Assembly: GCF_019511525.1 (NCBI RefSeq)
Contig: NZ_JAEUAT010000021.1
Coordinates: 1-64,000 of the forward strand
DNA: 64,000 bases
From: Rhizobium cauense
Lineage (GTDB): Bacteria; Pseudomonadota; Alphaproteobacteria; Rhizobiales; Rhizobiaceae
Direction: 5' to 3'
Both the position numbers and the translations under genes were made by a program. This document shows, piece after piece, positions 44,956-56,949 of the stretch (positions are counted from its first letter, which is position 1; each line of letters begins with the position of its first letter). A model generated the notes under the pieces. That model did not search any database, was not told the DNA's origin, and saw only the letters and a program-made list of their open reading frames with translations.

Positions 44956-46296
44956 CTAGCGCTCCCAATCTTCCCTGGCTGCCTTCGGCCCGTTGCCCAG
45001 GCGACGTTCCAACTCGACAGCCTCGTTCTCCGAGAGGCGTAAGTCGAGCGTGATGGAGCCGTCCTCATTGTCTTCGCGACTGTCGACGATTGCGTGATCG
45101 TAGAGCCAAGGCAGCAGCGCGAGCTTGTCGACCGGCAGGCGCACGGTCGCCTCCGTCAGCACGCCGGAGAGCCTGCGGCTGATCTCGCTCATCAGTGTAT
45201 CGATGCCCTCGCCCGTGATCGCGGACACAGCAACGACGTTCTCGGCGCCATTGGCCTTTTGCGCGATCGCGTCGTGCGCTTCCGGCTCCAGACGATCGAT
45301 CTTGTTCCAGATCTCGATGATGCGTTTGTCGCCTTCGGCTTCGTCGATGCCGAGGTCCTTGAGGATACGGAGCACGTCTGCGCTCTGAGCCTGGTTGTCG
45401 GCGTCGGACATGTCACGGACATGAAGGATAAGGTCCGCTTCCAGAACCTCTTCCAGCGTGGCGCGAAACGCCGCGACGAGGTGAGTCGGAAGATCCGAAA
45501 TGAATCCAACGGTGTCGGATAGGATCACCGTGCGGCCATGTGGCAGCTTCATGCGGCGAAGTGTCGGATCGAGCGTCGCAAAGAGCATGTCTTCCGCAAG
45601 CACGCCTGCGCCGGTTATACGGTTGAACAGGGTCGATTTGCCAGCGTTCGTATAACCGACCAGCGCCACGATCGGGTGCGGCACCTTCTTGCGCTTGGCC
45701 CGGTGGAGTTGGCGGGTACGCACTACCTGCTCCAACTCGCGCTCGAGCTTGATGATACGGTCCTGCAGCAGACGGCGGTCAGCTTCGATCTGGGTTTCAC
45801 CCGGACCACCCATGAAGCCGCCACCACCGCGCTGACGTTCAAGGTGGGTCCAGCTGCGAACCAGACGACCCTTTTGATAGTTGAGGTGCGCGAGGTCGAC
45901 CTGCAGCGTGCCTTCCTTGGTGGAAGCGCGACGGCCGAAAATCTCGAGAATGAGGCCGGTACGGTCGATGACCTTGGCGTTCCATTCCTTTTCGAGATTG
46001 CGTTGCTGCACCGGCGTCAGCGGATGATCGACGATAATGAGACCTGAGTCGTTCGCATCCAGCGCCGCCTTGATCTCTTCGATCTTGCCAGTGCCCATCA
46101 GCGTGGCCGGACGCGGATCGTTCACCGGAACGATGGCGCCGTGAACAACATCGAGATCAATCGCCTCGGCGAGGCCTGTCGCCTCTTCGAGGCGACTTTC
46201 AGGGGTACGTGTGACCGAGGGGGTGGGAGCAACATCAGCCGCACCGCGCCCTCGACGCGCCTGTTTGAGGACAGGCACGATAACGGTCGCACGCAT
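44956..46296 (-). CDS. hflX: GTPase HflX
   Basis: The 446-residue ribosome-associated GTPase has an N-terminal HflX domain (TLMGTGKIEEIKA), a Gly-rich linker (RQRGGGGFMGGPGE) and a G domain with G1 GYTNAGKST, G3 DTVGFISDLP and G4 NKID. It lies downstream of hfq, as in many proteobacteria. The frame remains open upstream of ATG 46296 up to the hfq stop, so the true start may be farther upstream. Confidence 0.94.
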   Translation of the reverse strand: MRATVIVPVLKQARRGRGAADVAPTPSVTRTPESRLEEATGLAEAIDLDVVHGAIVPVNDPRPATLMGTGKIEEIKAALDANDSGLIIVDHPLTPVQQRNLEKEWNAKVIDRTGLILEIFGRRASTKEGTLQVDLAHLNYQKGRLVRSWTHLERQRGGGGFMGGPGETQIEADRRLLQDRIIKLERELEQVVRTRQLHRAKRKKVPHPIVALVGYTNAGKSTLFNRITGAGVLAEDMLFATLDPTLRRMKLPHGRTVILSDTVGFISDLPTHLVAAFRATLEEVLEADLILHVRDMSDADNQAQSADVLRILKDLGIDEAEGDKRIIEIWNKIDRLEPEAHDAIAQKANGAENVVAVSAITGEGIDTLMSEISRRLSGVLTEATVRLPVDKLALLPWLYDHAIVDSREDNEDGSITLDLRLSENEAVELERRLGNGPKAAREDWER

Positions 46297-46373
46297 GTCA
46301 TCCCGGTGCTTGGCTGCTTCCGGGATGATCGAATCGTTCTTGGTATCACGTGTCGAGATAATTGCAGGTCCTG

Positions 46374-46616
46374 TTAGGAAGCAGCTTCTTCGCTCTCAAA
46401 CATCTGCATCGGCTGGCCGGGCATAATGGTCGAGATTGCGTGCTTATACACAAGTTGCGAATGGCCGTCACGGCGAAGCAGGACACAGAAGTTGTCGAAG
46501 GACGTTACTACGCCCGTCAGCTTAACGCCGTTTATCAGAAAAATTGTCAGTGAAATCTTTTGCTTGCGAACAGTATTGAGAAATAAGTCCTGCAGATTCT
46601 GAGAACGTTCCGCCAT
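46374..46616 (-). CDS. hfq: RNA chaperone Hfq
   Basis: The 80-residue Sm-like protein has the Q8-type proximal face ([10 protein letters not shown]), Sm1 ([18 protein letters not shown]) and Sm2 with YKHAIST. It forms a hexameric ring that pairs small RNAs with targets. It is encoded between dat and hflX on the minus strand. Confidence 0.98.
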
Positions 46617-46726
46617 CGCGCCGCTTCTTTCTTTATTGCCGGCTTCGTTGTGCCGGTGAAATACTAATCAACCTCGCCTGCAGGCAGCTGACAACCCTCA
46701 TCCCCTCTGCCCAGAAAGCCTTGGTA

Positions 46727-47590
46727 TCAAATCGCAATCTTTTCCGCAACGTCGAAAAAGGCTTCCCTAATTTTCTGCGAGATACTGCCCGGATGACCGT
46801 TCGCAATCGGCTGACCGTCGATGGAGACAACAGGAAAGCAGATGCTCGTTGCAGCCGTAATGAAGACTTCGCGCGCTGCGAGCATCTCGGCGACCGAGAA
46901 CTTCCGCTCTTCGATCGTCAGTCCCAATTTGGCGCCGACATCGATCAGCGTCGTGCGGGTAATGCCTCGCAGAATGCCATGCTCTGCCGGGCGCGTGATC
47001 AGCGTACCGTCTCGGTCAACCATCCAGACGTTGGTGGCAGCGCCCTCCTTCACCAAACCCTCGGCGTCGACATAGATCGCCTCTTGCGCCCCGGCTTCCT
47101 TTGCCTGTTGCCGTGCCAGTGCGTTCGGCAGCAAGCCGACCGATTTGATATCGACGCGGTCCCATCGGTTATCAGGGACCGTAATTGCCTTGATGCCGGT
47201 CGCGTTCTTCTTCGCAATAACAGAAGGGTCAGTGCTCTTGGCGGTGATCACAAGTGAAGGCGGCGTTCCCTCCGCAGGAAACACGTGATCGCGCCGCGCC
47301 ACACCACGCGTGACCTGCATGTAGAAGAGGCCATTGCGGACCCGATTGCGGCGCAATGTTTCGCGAATCACGCCAGTCAGGGCGGCTCTGCTCATTGGCC
47401 AGGCGATTCGAAGTTCGCCGAGTGATCGGTCCAGCCGGTTCAGATGGCGCGTGAGGTCGACGATATATCCATGCCTGATCTCACAGACCTCGTAAACGCC
47501 ATCCGCGAACTGATAGCCGCGGTCCTCGATATGGACCATCGCGTTCGAGTGATTGACATAGCGGCCGTTCACATAGGCTATTCGGGGCAT
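46727..47590 (-). CDS. dat: D-amino acid aminotransferase (class IV)
   Basis: The 287-residue class IV PLP enzyme has VNGRYVNHSNAMVHIEDRGYQFADG-type N-terminal topology (key part EDRGYQFADGVYE), the Schiff-base Lys in DIKSVGLLPNALARQ and the late GILRGITR phosphate site. It interconverts D-Ala and D-Glu for cell wall synthesis. It lies between ntrX and hfq, the usual rhizobial order. Confidence 0.9.
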   Translation of the reverse strand: MPRIAYVNGRYVNHSNAMVHIEDRGYQFADGVYEVCEIRHGYIVDLTRHLNRLDRSLGELRIAWPMSRAALTGVIRETLRRNRVRNGLFYMQVTRGVARRDHVFPAEGTPPSLVITAKSTDPSVIAKKNATGIKAITVPDNRWDRVDIKSVGLLPNALARQQAKEAGAQEAIYVDAEGLVKEGAATNVWMVDRDGTLITRPAEHGILRGITRTTLIDVGAKLGLTIEERKFSVAEMLAAREVFITAATSICFPVVSIDGQPIANGHPGSISQKIREAFFDVAEKIAI

Positions 47591-47653
47591 GGAGAACCTG
47601 CTTGTGGGGGAATAAGCGGGAGGCGGTGGACGGCGCTATGGCGCCGCCCGGTA

Positions 47654-49018
47654 TCAGACGCCAAGCGACTTGAGCTTGCGGTGCAATGCCGAGCGCTCCA
47701 TGCCGACGAACTCGGCTGTACGCGAGATGTTACCGCCAAAGCGGTTGATCTGTGCGATCAGGTAGTCCTTCTCGAACATTTCGCGCGCTTCGCGAAGCGG
47801 CAGCGTCATGATGTGGTAGTCGTTCTTGGCCGAGACCTTGGGCAGCATGTCGCCGAGATCGGTCGGCAGCATTTCGGCCGTGATCGGCGCGTCCGGACCG
47901 TCAGAACGCGCGAGGATCATCAGCCGCTCAATGTTGTTGCGCAGCTGACGGATATTGCCCGGCCAATCATGCGCCTGCAGCACGGCCATCGCATCGTCGC
48001 CGATGCGGCGCGGACGTATCCCAGCCTGCTCGGAAATCTGCCGCATCAGCTGATCGACCAGGAACGGGATGTCCTCGCGGCGTTCTGCCAATGCCGGCAC
48101 GCGCACGGGTACGACGGCAAGACGATGATAGAGATCCTCACGGAACCAACCCTCGGCGATGCGGCTTTCCAGGTTGTAGGCCGTCGACGAAACGATGCGC
48201 ACATCGACCTTCACCCGCTTGGAGCCGCCGACGCGCTCGAACTGCTGGTCCACGAGAACACGCAGGATCTTGTTTTGCGTCTCACGCGGCATTTCGCCGA
48301 CTTCGTCGAGGTAAAGAATGCCTCGGTGCGCTTCCTCCAACGCGCCGATCTTGCGCGCCTGGCCGGGTCCACCTTCAGTTCCGAACAGAGCGATCTCCAT
48401 CCGGTCAGGCGTGATGTTCGCCGCATTCAACGCCACGAAGGGGCCGTTCGCACGCGTCGACTTCTTGTGGATCATGCGCGCGACCAACTCCTTGCCGGAG
48501 CCTGACGAACCAAAGATCATGATGCGGCTATTGGTCGGCGAGACCTTTTCGATCGTCTGACGCAGCTGCGAGACGGCAACGGACGTGCCGATGAGTTCGA
48601 CCGGGTCGCCGGCCTTGCGCTTGAGTTCGGAGACTTCCCGCTTCAGCTTCGAGTTCTCGAGCGCCCGCTCCGCGATCAGAATCAGCCGGTCGGCCTTGAA
48701 CGGCTTCTCAATGAAATCGAAGGCGCCTCGCTTGATGGCGGAAACCGCCGTCTCGATGTTTCCGTGGCCGGAAATCATAACGACGGGAATATCCGGATGG
48801 CGCGTCTTGATTTCGTCCAGCAGCGAGAGCCCATCGAGCTTGCTGCCCTGCATCCAGATGTCAAGGAAGATCAGCCGCGGCGCACGATCGGAGATCGCAG
48901 CCAACGCACTGTCGCTGTCATGCGCCGTGCGGGTCTCGTGTCCTTCATCAGAAAGGATACCGGAGACGATCTCGCGGATGTCGTGCTCGTCATCGACGAC
49001 CAGAATATCAGAGGCCAT
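47654..49018 (-). CDS. ntrX: Response regulator NtrX
   Basis: The 454-residue NtrC-family regulator has a receiver domain with phospho-acceptor D53 (IFLDIWMQG), an AAA+ domain (Walker A GSSGSGKE) and a Fis-type HTH at the C-terminus (SRTAEFVGMERSALHRKL). The GAFTGA loop that contacts sigma-54 is absent; the region reads ALFGTEGGPGQARKIGALEEA in its place, with the core GTEGGPGQAR. This is typical of NtrX. The start at 49018 overlaps the ntrY stop. NtrYX senses redox or nitrogen state. Confidence 0.95.
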   Translation of the reverse strand: MASDILVVDDEHDIREIVSGILSDEGHETRTAHDSDSALAAISDRAPRLIFLDIWMQGSKLDGLSLLDEIKTRHPDIPVVMISGHGNIETAVSAIKRGAFDFIEKPFKADRLILIAERALENSKLKREVSELKRKAGDPVELIGTSVAVSQLRQTIEKVSPTNSRIMIFGSSGSGKELVARMIHKKSTRANGPFVALNAANITPDRMEIALFGTEGGPGQARKIGALEEAHRGILYLDEVGEMPRETQNKILRVLVDQQFERVGGSKRVKVDVRIVSSTAYNLESRIAEGWFREDLYHRLAVVPVRVPALAERREDIPFLVDQLMRQISEQAGIRPRRIGDDAMAVLQAHDWPGNIRQLRNNIERLMILARSDGPDAPITAEMLPTDLGDMLPKVSAKNDYHIMTLPLREAREMFEKDYLIAQINRFGGNISRTAEFVGMERSALHRKLKSLGV

Positions 49019-51278
49019 AAACACTTTCCTTGTCACTTGCGGCCGGGGCGGAAGGCGTAGCTTCCAAACGTGGCAGATGCACGCGGATCATGGCCCCTCG
49101 CCCCTGGTCGAAATCGGCGGGCGCATCATGCAGTTCGAGCTGCCCACCATGTTCTTCAATAATCTTCTTGACGATTGCCAAGCCGAGGCCGGTGCCCTTC
49201 TCGCGCATCGTCATGTAGGGTTCCAGAATGCTGTGGCGGTTCTCCACGGGGAGCCCCCGTCCGTTGTCGATCACGTCGACGGTAAAGCGGTCGCGTACCG
49301 GATCGAGCGAAGCTCGAACGAGGATCTTGCGCTCGTCGCGCTCGCCGCTCGGCACGGCCTCGATTGCCTCGACAGCATTCTTGATTAGGTTACCGAACGC
49401 TTGACCGAGCATGCGGCTGTCGAACTGCCCCTCCAGCGGCTGGTCACCCAGTTCCTGTTGGAAAGCAACATGGCTGTTGCCCATCTCTCGCAGGAACACC
49501 GCATCATGCAGGATCTTGCGAAGATCGCTCGGTTCCTTGATCGGCTTCGGCATCCGGGCAAATGACGAGAACTCATCGACCATGCGACCGATGTCTCCGA
49601 CCTGCCGGATGATCGTTTCGGTGCACTGGTCGAAGACGCTGCGATCATCCTGATTGATCTGTTTGCCGTAGCGGCGCTGAATGCGCTCTGCCGACAGCTG
49701 GATGGGCGTCAACGGGTTCTTGATCTCATGGGCAATACGGCGGGCGACGTCGCCCCATGCGGTCGAGCGCTGGGCGATCACGAGGTCAGTGATGTCATCA
49801 AGCGTGATCACGTAGGATTCGCTCATGTCGCGGACTTCCTCGCGCGTGACCTGCACGCTGAGAGTCCGCACGGTCCCTGCCCGGACAAGGGCGATCTGCT
49901 TGCGGAAATCGCCACGATAACGGGAGGCCGCTTCCGTCAGCACCTGATCGACTTCAGGCGCGATCTCGGAGAGCTGCTTGCCCAGCATCTCGGATGCCGG
50001 CAGTGCCATCAGCGCTTCGGCCGAGCTGTTGACGATCGTCACCCTACGGTCTTGCTCAACGCCGATCACCGAGGCCGTGACGCCAGAGAGAACCGCCTCT
50101 ATGAAGCGTCGGCGATCGTCCACTTCGTCCTTGGCCTCGAGGATTTCGTCGCGTTGCGTGCGAATTTCCGAAATCATCTTGTTGAAGGTTCGCGAGAGGC
50201 TCGCGACATCGCCATCCACCGCGTGCACCGGAACGACGATATCCATATTGCCCGATGCCACGCTGTCCGCCGCTGTAATCAGCAGCCGGATCGGCCGCAC
50301 GATGCGGTCGGCAACGGCGATAGCCGTCCAGATCGCAGCCAGTAGAACGATCAGGGCAAAGCCGATGTAGAGAACGGCGAAGGCGATCTGCAGCGAGAAG
50401 CGGCCAGCCTCCATGGACTTATATTCTGTAGCGTTCTCCTCCATCAGACGCATGGCGCCCATGACCTTCGGGTCCACCGCGCGAACCGTGTAGAGGAACG
50501 CGCCGTCGATCGCTTCAAGCTTGATGATCGCGCCTACCAGGTTGGTGATACCGGGCGGGATCAAGGTCGGTTGGCCGGCGGCAGCCTTGTTCAATGCATC
50601 TTGCGGAATTGCCGGCAAGGGCTTCTCGGTCTTGATATCGGCTTGCACGATAACCGAGCCATCCGGCTGGACGAGGAAAGCGCCCAGAAGACCACGTCCG
50701 CGTGCCTGCCTTGTCATCAGATCGGAAAAGCCTGTCCGATCGAGATTGAACAGGGCTCGATTGCGTTCGAGATCATTCGCCATCGAAATGGTCTGGCCCT
50801 GCAGGTAGCTCGCATTCTCCATCATGTAGGCCTGCCCGATATTGCGAGAGGAACTGACGATGGATTGCGTGCGAAGTGCGAACCACCGGTCGAGACCGGC
50901 ATTCAGCGTAATACTGGCGAAGATGGCGACAAGGATCGCCGGCGTGATCGCGACGATCGAGAAAAGTACGACGATGCGGATGTGTAGCCGCGCTGCCGCG
51001 CGACCGCGCTTGCGTGCCTTGAACAGCCGCGAAACCTCGCGCGCGATGAGCGCCATGAGGCCGAGAACGAAGAACGAGTTTACGACGACCGACGTGACGA
51101 CGACGTGATAGCTCGGCGCGATCGGTGTAAGCCCGAGCAGGACAAACAGAGTCAGAGTGGCGCACAGCAGGGCACCGCCAGCCAGAATCAATCCAGGCAG
51201 GGCAAACAGCGCTCGGCGATCGGTCACAGCTGTGACAGCTTCGCCTTCCGCCGCTGGCGGCATTGCATCCTGCTCCAT
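49008..51278 (-). CDS. ntrY: Sensor histidine kinase NtrY
   Basis: The 756-residue membrane kinase has two hydrophobic N-terminal segments and further segments flanking a periplasmic loop, then a HAMP domain, a PAS domain (residues about 385-490), the H-box [17 protein letters not shown] and an ATPase domain (DNGRGLP, GTGLGLAI). The start at 51278 has AGGAGAA upstream. It phosphorylates NtrX. Confidence 0.94.
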   Translation of the reverse strand: MEQDAMPPAAEGEAVTAVTDRRALFALPGLILAGGALLCATLTLFVLLGLTPIAPSYHVVVTSVVVNSFFVLGLMALIAREVSRLFKARKRGRAAARLHIRIVVLFSIVAITPAILVAIFASITLNAGLDRWFALRTQSIVSSSRNIGQAYMMENASYLQGQTISMANDLERNRALFNLDRTGFSDLMTRQARGRGLLGAFLVQPDGSVIVQADIKTEKPLPAIPQDALNKAAAGQPTLIPPGITNLVGAIIKLEAIDGAFLYTVRAVDPKVMGAMRLMEENATEYKSMEAGRFSLQIAFAVLYIGFALIVLLAAIWTAIAVADRIVRPIRLLITAADSVASGNMDIVVPVHAVDGDVASLSRTFNKMISEIRTQRDEILEAKDEVDDRRRFIEAVLSGVTASVIGVEQDRRVTIVNSSAEALMALPASEMLGKQLSEIAPEVDQVLTEAASRYRGDFRKQIALVRAGTVRTLSVQVTREEVRDMSESYVITLDDITDLVIAQRSTAWGDVARRIAHEIKNPLTPIQLSAERIQRRYGKQINQDDRSVFDQCTETIIRQVGDIGRMVDEFSSFARMPKPIKEPSDLRKILHDAVFLREMGNSHVAFQQELGDQPLEGQFDSRMLGQAFGNLIKNAVEAIEAVPSGERDERKILVRASLDPVRDRFTVDVIDNGRGLPVENRHSILEPYMTMREKGTGLGLAIVKKIIEEHGGQLELHDAPADFDQGRGAMIRVHLPRLEATPSAPAASDKESVYGL

Positions 51279-51469
51279 TCGCTTAATTCTCCTGGCGGCA
51301 GGCAATCGCCTCCGCCGCTCCCCGCGGACCGGGGCAAAAGCCGCCAGCCTGCCATATCGACGCAACGGCGAATACCGTCAGGTCTACAGACAGCAGCGAA
51401 ACCACGAACCCCATGCGTGACTTCTAAGCAACGCAATGTGGCGAAAATGCAACGTGCCCAGTCACATTG

Positions 51470-52917
<1,448 letters not shown>

Positions 52918-52921
<4 letters not shown>

Positions 52922-54072
52922 CGAGTAGGTCCTGTGGGAGTTGTGGTCGTTGCGTCTTCCATCGATGCGTCCTTGGAGGCCGGCATCAAGACGCGGAATG
53001 TTGTGCGGTTGTTCTGACTGTCGCATTCGATTATGCCGCCATGGTCACCGATAATCTTGGCGACCAGCGCCAGGCCGAGGCCGCTGCCGTTCGTCTTTGT
53101 AGTGATGAACGGATCGAACAGATGCGGCAGAAGATCCGCCGGAACGCCTGGCCCGTTGTCCTGAACGCAGAATTCGAGCGGCAGCGAAATCTTCTCGCGC
53201 GTTCCCGCGACCGACAAGCGAATGCCCGAGCGGTAAGCGGTCGTCAGAACGATTTCGCCATCCGGGCGATCGCCAATAGCTTCCGCTGCATTCTTCACCA
53301 GATTGAGGAACACCTGAACAAGCTGATCGCGGTTCGCGTAGACCGACGGCAAAGAAGGATCGTAATTCTCGGTAATGCGCAGGTGCCGCGCGAAACCGGC
53401 TTTCGCCACAGCCTTCACGTGATCAAGCACCGAGTGGATATTGACGGGAACACGGTCGACGGGCCGCTCATCCGAGAAGACCTCCATCCGGTCCACCAGC
53501 GACACGATCCGATCCGTTTCGTCGCAGATCAGCCGCGTCAAAGCCCGGTCGTCGTCGACAACCGATTGCTCCAGCAACTGTGCCGCACCGCGAATACCTG
53601 AAAGCGGATTCTTGATCTCATGCGCCAGCATGGAGGCAAGACCTGTAACCGAGCGGGCGGCCGCGCGATGTGTCAGCTGGCGGTCAATCTTGTCCGCCAT
53701 CGACCGCTCCTGGAAGACAATCACGACGGAGCCCGGATCGCTGACCACAGGCGCAACGTACAAATCGACGAGCTTGTCCTGTCCGAGACGCGGCGAACTC
53801 AGGTCGACGCGATATTCGTTGATTGGCGCCCGCCTTTCGCGAACCTGATCGATCAAGGCCAGCAACGGGCTGCCGAACGGGATGAAGGTCGAGATCTTGT
53901 ACCGCGCAAGATGGGCTGCGCTGGCACCAAAAAAGGCCTCGGCCTCCCAATTGGCGAAGGCGATGAGGCCAGCCTCATTCACCATTACGACAGGATTCTG
54001 GATCGCGTTGAGCACAGCGGTCGCAACGGCGCTACCGCCGCTGTCGACGGACGATGGCACGTCATTCGTCAT
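52918..54072 (-). CDS. ntrB: Nitrogen sensor kinase NtrB (NR-II)
   Basis: The 384-residue soluble kinase has an N-terminal PAS domain, the H-box [19 protein letters not shown] and an ATP-binding domain ([25 protein letters not shown]). It lacks membrane segments, as expected for NtrB, which is controlled by PII. It overlaps dusB in an ATGA junction, giving the dusB-ntrB-ntrC operon. Confidence 0.97.
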
Positions 54073-55070
54073 GCAGCCTCCCGGGTCTGCGTATCCGACG
54101 CCGCAGCCATCAAAGCATCATAAAACCTCGCGGCAACCTCCCCAGCCTCACGCGCGGTCATGACTGCCGCCTTCTCATGCACCGAAATCTGAGGCGCGAA
54201 GCGATCGAGATACCAGGCGAGGTGTTTCCTTGCGTGACGGACAGCGACCGCTTCGCCATAGAACTCGAGCATCATGCGGTAGTGTTCGGCGGCAATGTCG
54301 GGGATCTCCCATGTCTTGGGCCCAGGGTGACCAGCCAACACGCCTGCATGCCACGGCCTACCCTGACAGCCTCTTCCAATCATGACCGCATCGGCCCCGG
54401 ATCGACGTAGGATCTCATGGGCGTCTTCAACGCTCTCGACATCGCCGTTTGCCACCAGCGGGACAGTGACGGCATCTCGCACGGCCCGGATTGCATCCCA
54501 GTCGGCACGCCCCTCATAAAATTGCATACGAGTGCGACCATGGATCGTAATCAGCTGGACGCCGGCCTCCTCGGCGCGACGTGCAATCTGAGGCGCGTTG
54601 ATCGAATTTTCGTCCCAACCGAGCCGCATTTTCAGGGTCACGGGAACGTCAACGGCGTTGACTGTCGCTTCTATCAAACTCAGTGCGTGATCGGGATCGC
54701 GCATCAGCGCGGAACCTGAATAGCCGCCCGTAACCTTTTTTGCCGGGCAGCCCATGTTGATGTCGATAATGTCGGCGCCGTGATCGGCCGAGATTTTCGC
54801 TGCTTCGGCCATCCAATGCGCTTCACGGCCGGCGAGCTGGACCATATGCGGCTCAAAGCCTGCGCTCTCAAGGCGCGCCCATGATTCGGCCGTGCTGTTC
54901 ACGAGCTCACGGCTTGCGACCATTTCGGTTACGACAAGCCCGGCGCCATAGCGCCATGCCAACTGCCGGAAAGGCATATCCGTTACGCCGGACATCGGCG
55001 CCAGGACAACGCGGTTCCTGACTTCGACCGGTCCGATCCGCAACGGTGCTGCAAGGTCTGTATCTGACAA
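54069..55070 (-). CDS. dusB: tRNA-dihydrouridine synthase DusB (NifR3)
   Basis: The 333-residue flavoenzyme has [19 protein letters not shown] at the start and the catalytic Cys in [18 protein letters not shown]. It reduces uridines in tRNA. The start is TTG 55070, without a strong ribosome site. It leads the ntrBC operon, an order conserved in rhizobia and Rhodobacter. Confidence 0.95.
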   Translation of the reverse strand: MSDTDLAAPLRIGPVEVRNRVVLAPMSGVTDMPFRQLAWRYGAGLVVTEMVASRELVNSTAESWARLESAGFEPHMVQLAGREAHWMAEAAKISADHGADIIDINMGCPAKKVTGGYSGSALMRDPDHALSLIEATVNAVDVPVTLKMRLGWDENSINAPQIARRAEEAGVQLITIHGRTRMQFYEGRADWDAIRAVRDAVTVPLVANGDVESVEDAHEILRRSGADAVMIGRGCQGRPWHAGVLAGHPGPKTWEIPDIAAEHYRMMLEFYGEAVAVRHARKHLAWYLDRFAPQISVHEKAAVMTAREAGEVAARFYDALMAAASDTQTREAA

Positions 55071-55232
55071 TCTGATTATCTTTCAGGCACGCCAAATGCG
55101 TGCACTATTTTTAGACAGGTTTGTATGACTTGCCAAGGGGGCTGCGCGCGAATTGACATTTTTCGGGCAAATGCTGGAATTCCGTGCGCCAAGCCGCTAA
55201 GCACCGGCGCAAGATCAGCGCTCTGAGGATTT

Positions 55233-56447
55233 ATGCCGCAAATGCATCAAAAGCAACCAGTAATGGCAGGCATCGTCATCGTAGCTGCCGGGCGTGGCGA
55301 GCGCGCGGGCGCATCCGAAGAAGGTCCGAAGCAATATCGCGCAATCGGCGGCAGGCCGGTGATTACCCATACATTGGAGAAATTTGCGAGTTGGCAGCTT
55401 GCTCGCCACATCGTCGTAGTGATCCACGCCGATGACGAGGCGCTTTTTGCCAAGGCAGTTGGTCAGCTCACGCAGAGCGCGCAAATCGATGTCGTGCATG
55501 GCGGGCCGACAAGGCAACAATCCGTGCTCGCGGGCCTGCGCCATCTAAGCGGCAAGAACCTCTCGCACGTGTTGATCCATGACGCCGTCCGGCCTTTCTT
55601 CGACCATGCGCTTCTTGATCGCATCGCTGATCTGCTCTCGGATGGCATACCAGCGGTCCTGCCTGCAATGCCGGTCGCTGATACGTTGAAGCGGGCGGAT
55701 AGCGACGGAACGGTGCTCGATACCGTTTCCCGCGCTCATCTTTACGCCGCGCAAACACCCCAGTCGTTCGCCTTCGAACCGATCTTGGCGGCTCACGAGA
55801 GAGCAGCCGCCGCAGAACTGACGGAGTTCACCGACGATGCGGCCATTGCCGAATGGGCCGGCATGCCGGTACGGATCGTTGAGGGGCTGGCGGACAATGT
55901 GAAACTGACAGTCAGACGGGATATCACAATGGCAGACAGCAGGCTTTCAGGACAGGCACTTCCTGACGTGCGGACCGGCAACGGTTATGATGTTCATCAA
56001 CTGGAGCCTGGCGACGGCGTGACACTCTGCGGTGTGTTCATTCCCCACGACCAAAAGCTGAAGGGCCACTCCGACGCGGACGTGGCGCTGCACGCATTGA
56101 CGGACGCGCTGCTTGCAACGTGCGGCGCCGGCGATATCGGCGACCATTTCCCACCTTCGGATCCGCAGTGGAAGGGCGCGCCGTCGCGCATCTTCATCGA
56201 GCATGCCGCAAAGATCGTACGCGAACGCGGCGGCACCATCATGAATGCCGACGTGTCGCTGATCGCCGAGGCGCCGAAGGTCGGACCGCATCGCGATGAG
56301 ATGCGCGCCAAGCTGTCGGAGTTTCTCGGCATCACCATCGACCGCTGCTCGGTGAAGGCGACAACGAACGAGAAGATCGGCTTTGTCGGCCGGCGCGAAG
56401 GTATTGCCGCGATTGCCACCGCCACCGTCGTCTACCGGAGCGCTTGA
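55233..56447 (+). CDS. ispDF: Bifunctional IspD/IspF isoprenoid enzyme
   Basis: The 404-residue fusion has IspD (residues 12-235: [23 protein letters not shown]) and IspF (from about 245: [28 protein letters not shown]). It carries out the cytidylyl transfer and the cyclodiphosphate step of the MEP pathway. The IspDF fusion is usual in Alphaproteobacteria. TGAGGA precedes ATG 55233. Confidence 0.96.
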   Translation: MPQMHQKQPVMAGIVIVAAGRGERAGASEEGPKQYRAIGGRPVITHTLEKFASWQLARHIVVVIHADDEALFAKAVGQLTQSAQIDVVHGGPTRQQSVLAGLRHLSGKNLSHVLIHDAVRPFFDHALLDRIADLLSDGIPAVLPAMPVADTLKRADSDGTVLDTVSRAHLYAAQTPQSFAFEPILAAHERAAAAELTEFTDDAAIAEWAGMPVRIVEGLADNVKLTVRRDITMADSRLSGQALPDVRTGNGYDVHQLEPGDGVTLCGVFIPHDQKLKGHSDADVALHALTDALLATCGAGDIGDHFPPSDPQWKGAPSRIFIEHAAKIVRERGGTIMNADVSLIAEAPKVGPHRDEMRAKLSEFLGITIDRCSVKATTNEKIGFVGRREGIAAIATATVVYRSA

Positions 56448-56448
56448 A

Positions 56449-56949
56449 GTGAGCATCTTCCCCGACGACATCATCGCACAGGCAGAGGCAATCATTCGCG
56501 ACTTCACAGCCGCTGGGTTGATGGTCTCGACGGCCGAATCCTGCACCGGCGGACTGATAGCGGGTGCGCTGACGGAGATTTCGGGATCATCGGCTGTCGT
56601 TGACAGGGGATTCGTCACCTATACGAACACCGCCAAGATGGAGATGCTTGGCGTTCAGGAGGAAACGTTGATCCGGTTCGGTGCCGTCTCGGAGGAGACC
56701 GCGCGACAGATGGTACACGGCGCCCTCTTCCGGTCCCGCGCTGATATCGCGGTTGCCGTCACGGGCATAGCCGGGCCCGGTGGCGGATCGGCTGAGAAGC
56801 CGGTCGGCCTCGTCCACCTTGCCGCGAAGTCACGCAGAGGCGACCTCATTCATCGGAAAATGCTCTACGGCGATATAGGCCGCGACCAGGTCCGCCTCGA
56901 GACAGTCAGGACCGCCCTCGGCATGATCAGGGACTTCGCTCAGCCGTAA
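56449..56949 (+). CDS. CinA-family amidohydrolase (nicotinamide-nucleotide amidase type)
   Basis: The 166-residue protein is the C-terminal CinA domain alone (STAESCTGGLIAGALTE, then GIAGPGGGSAEKPVG), a PncC-type NMN deamidase. The start is GTG 56449, two bases after the ispDF stop. It ends by overlapping the convergent COQ10-like gene by 10 bases. Confidence 0.9.
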   Translation: MSIFPDDIIAQAEAIIRDFTAAGLMVSTAESCTGGLIAGALTEISGSSAVVDRGFVTYTNTAKMEMLGVQEETLIRFGAVSEETARQMVHGALFRSRADIAVAVTGIAGPGGGSAEKPVGLVHLAAKSRRGDLIHRKMLYGDIGRDQVRLETVRTALGMIRDFAQP

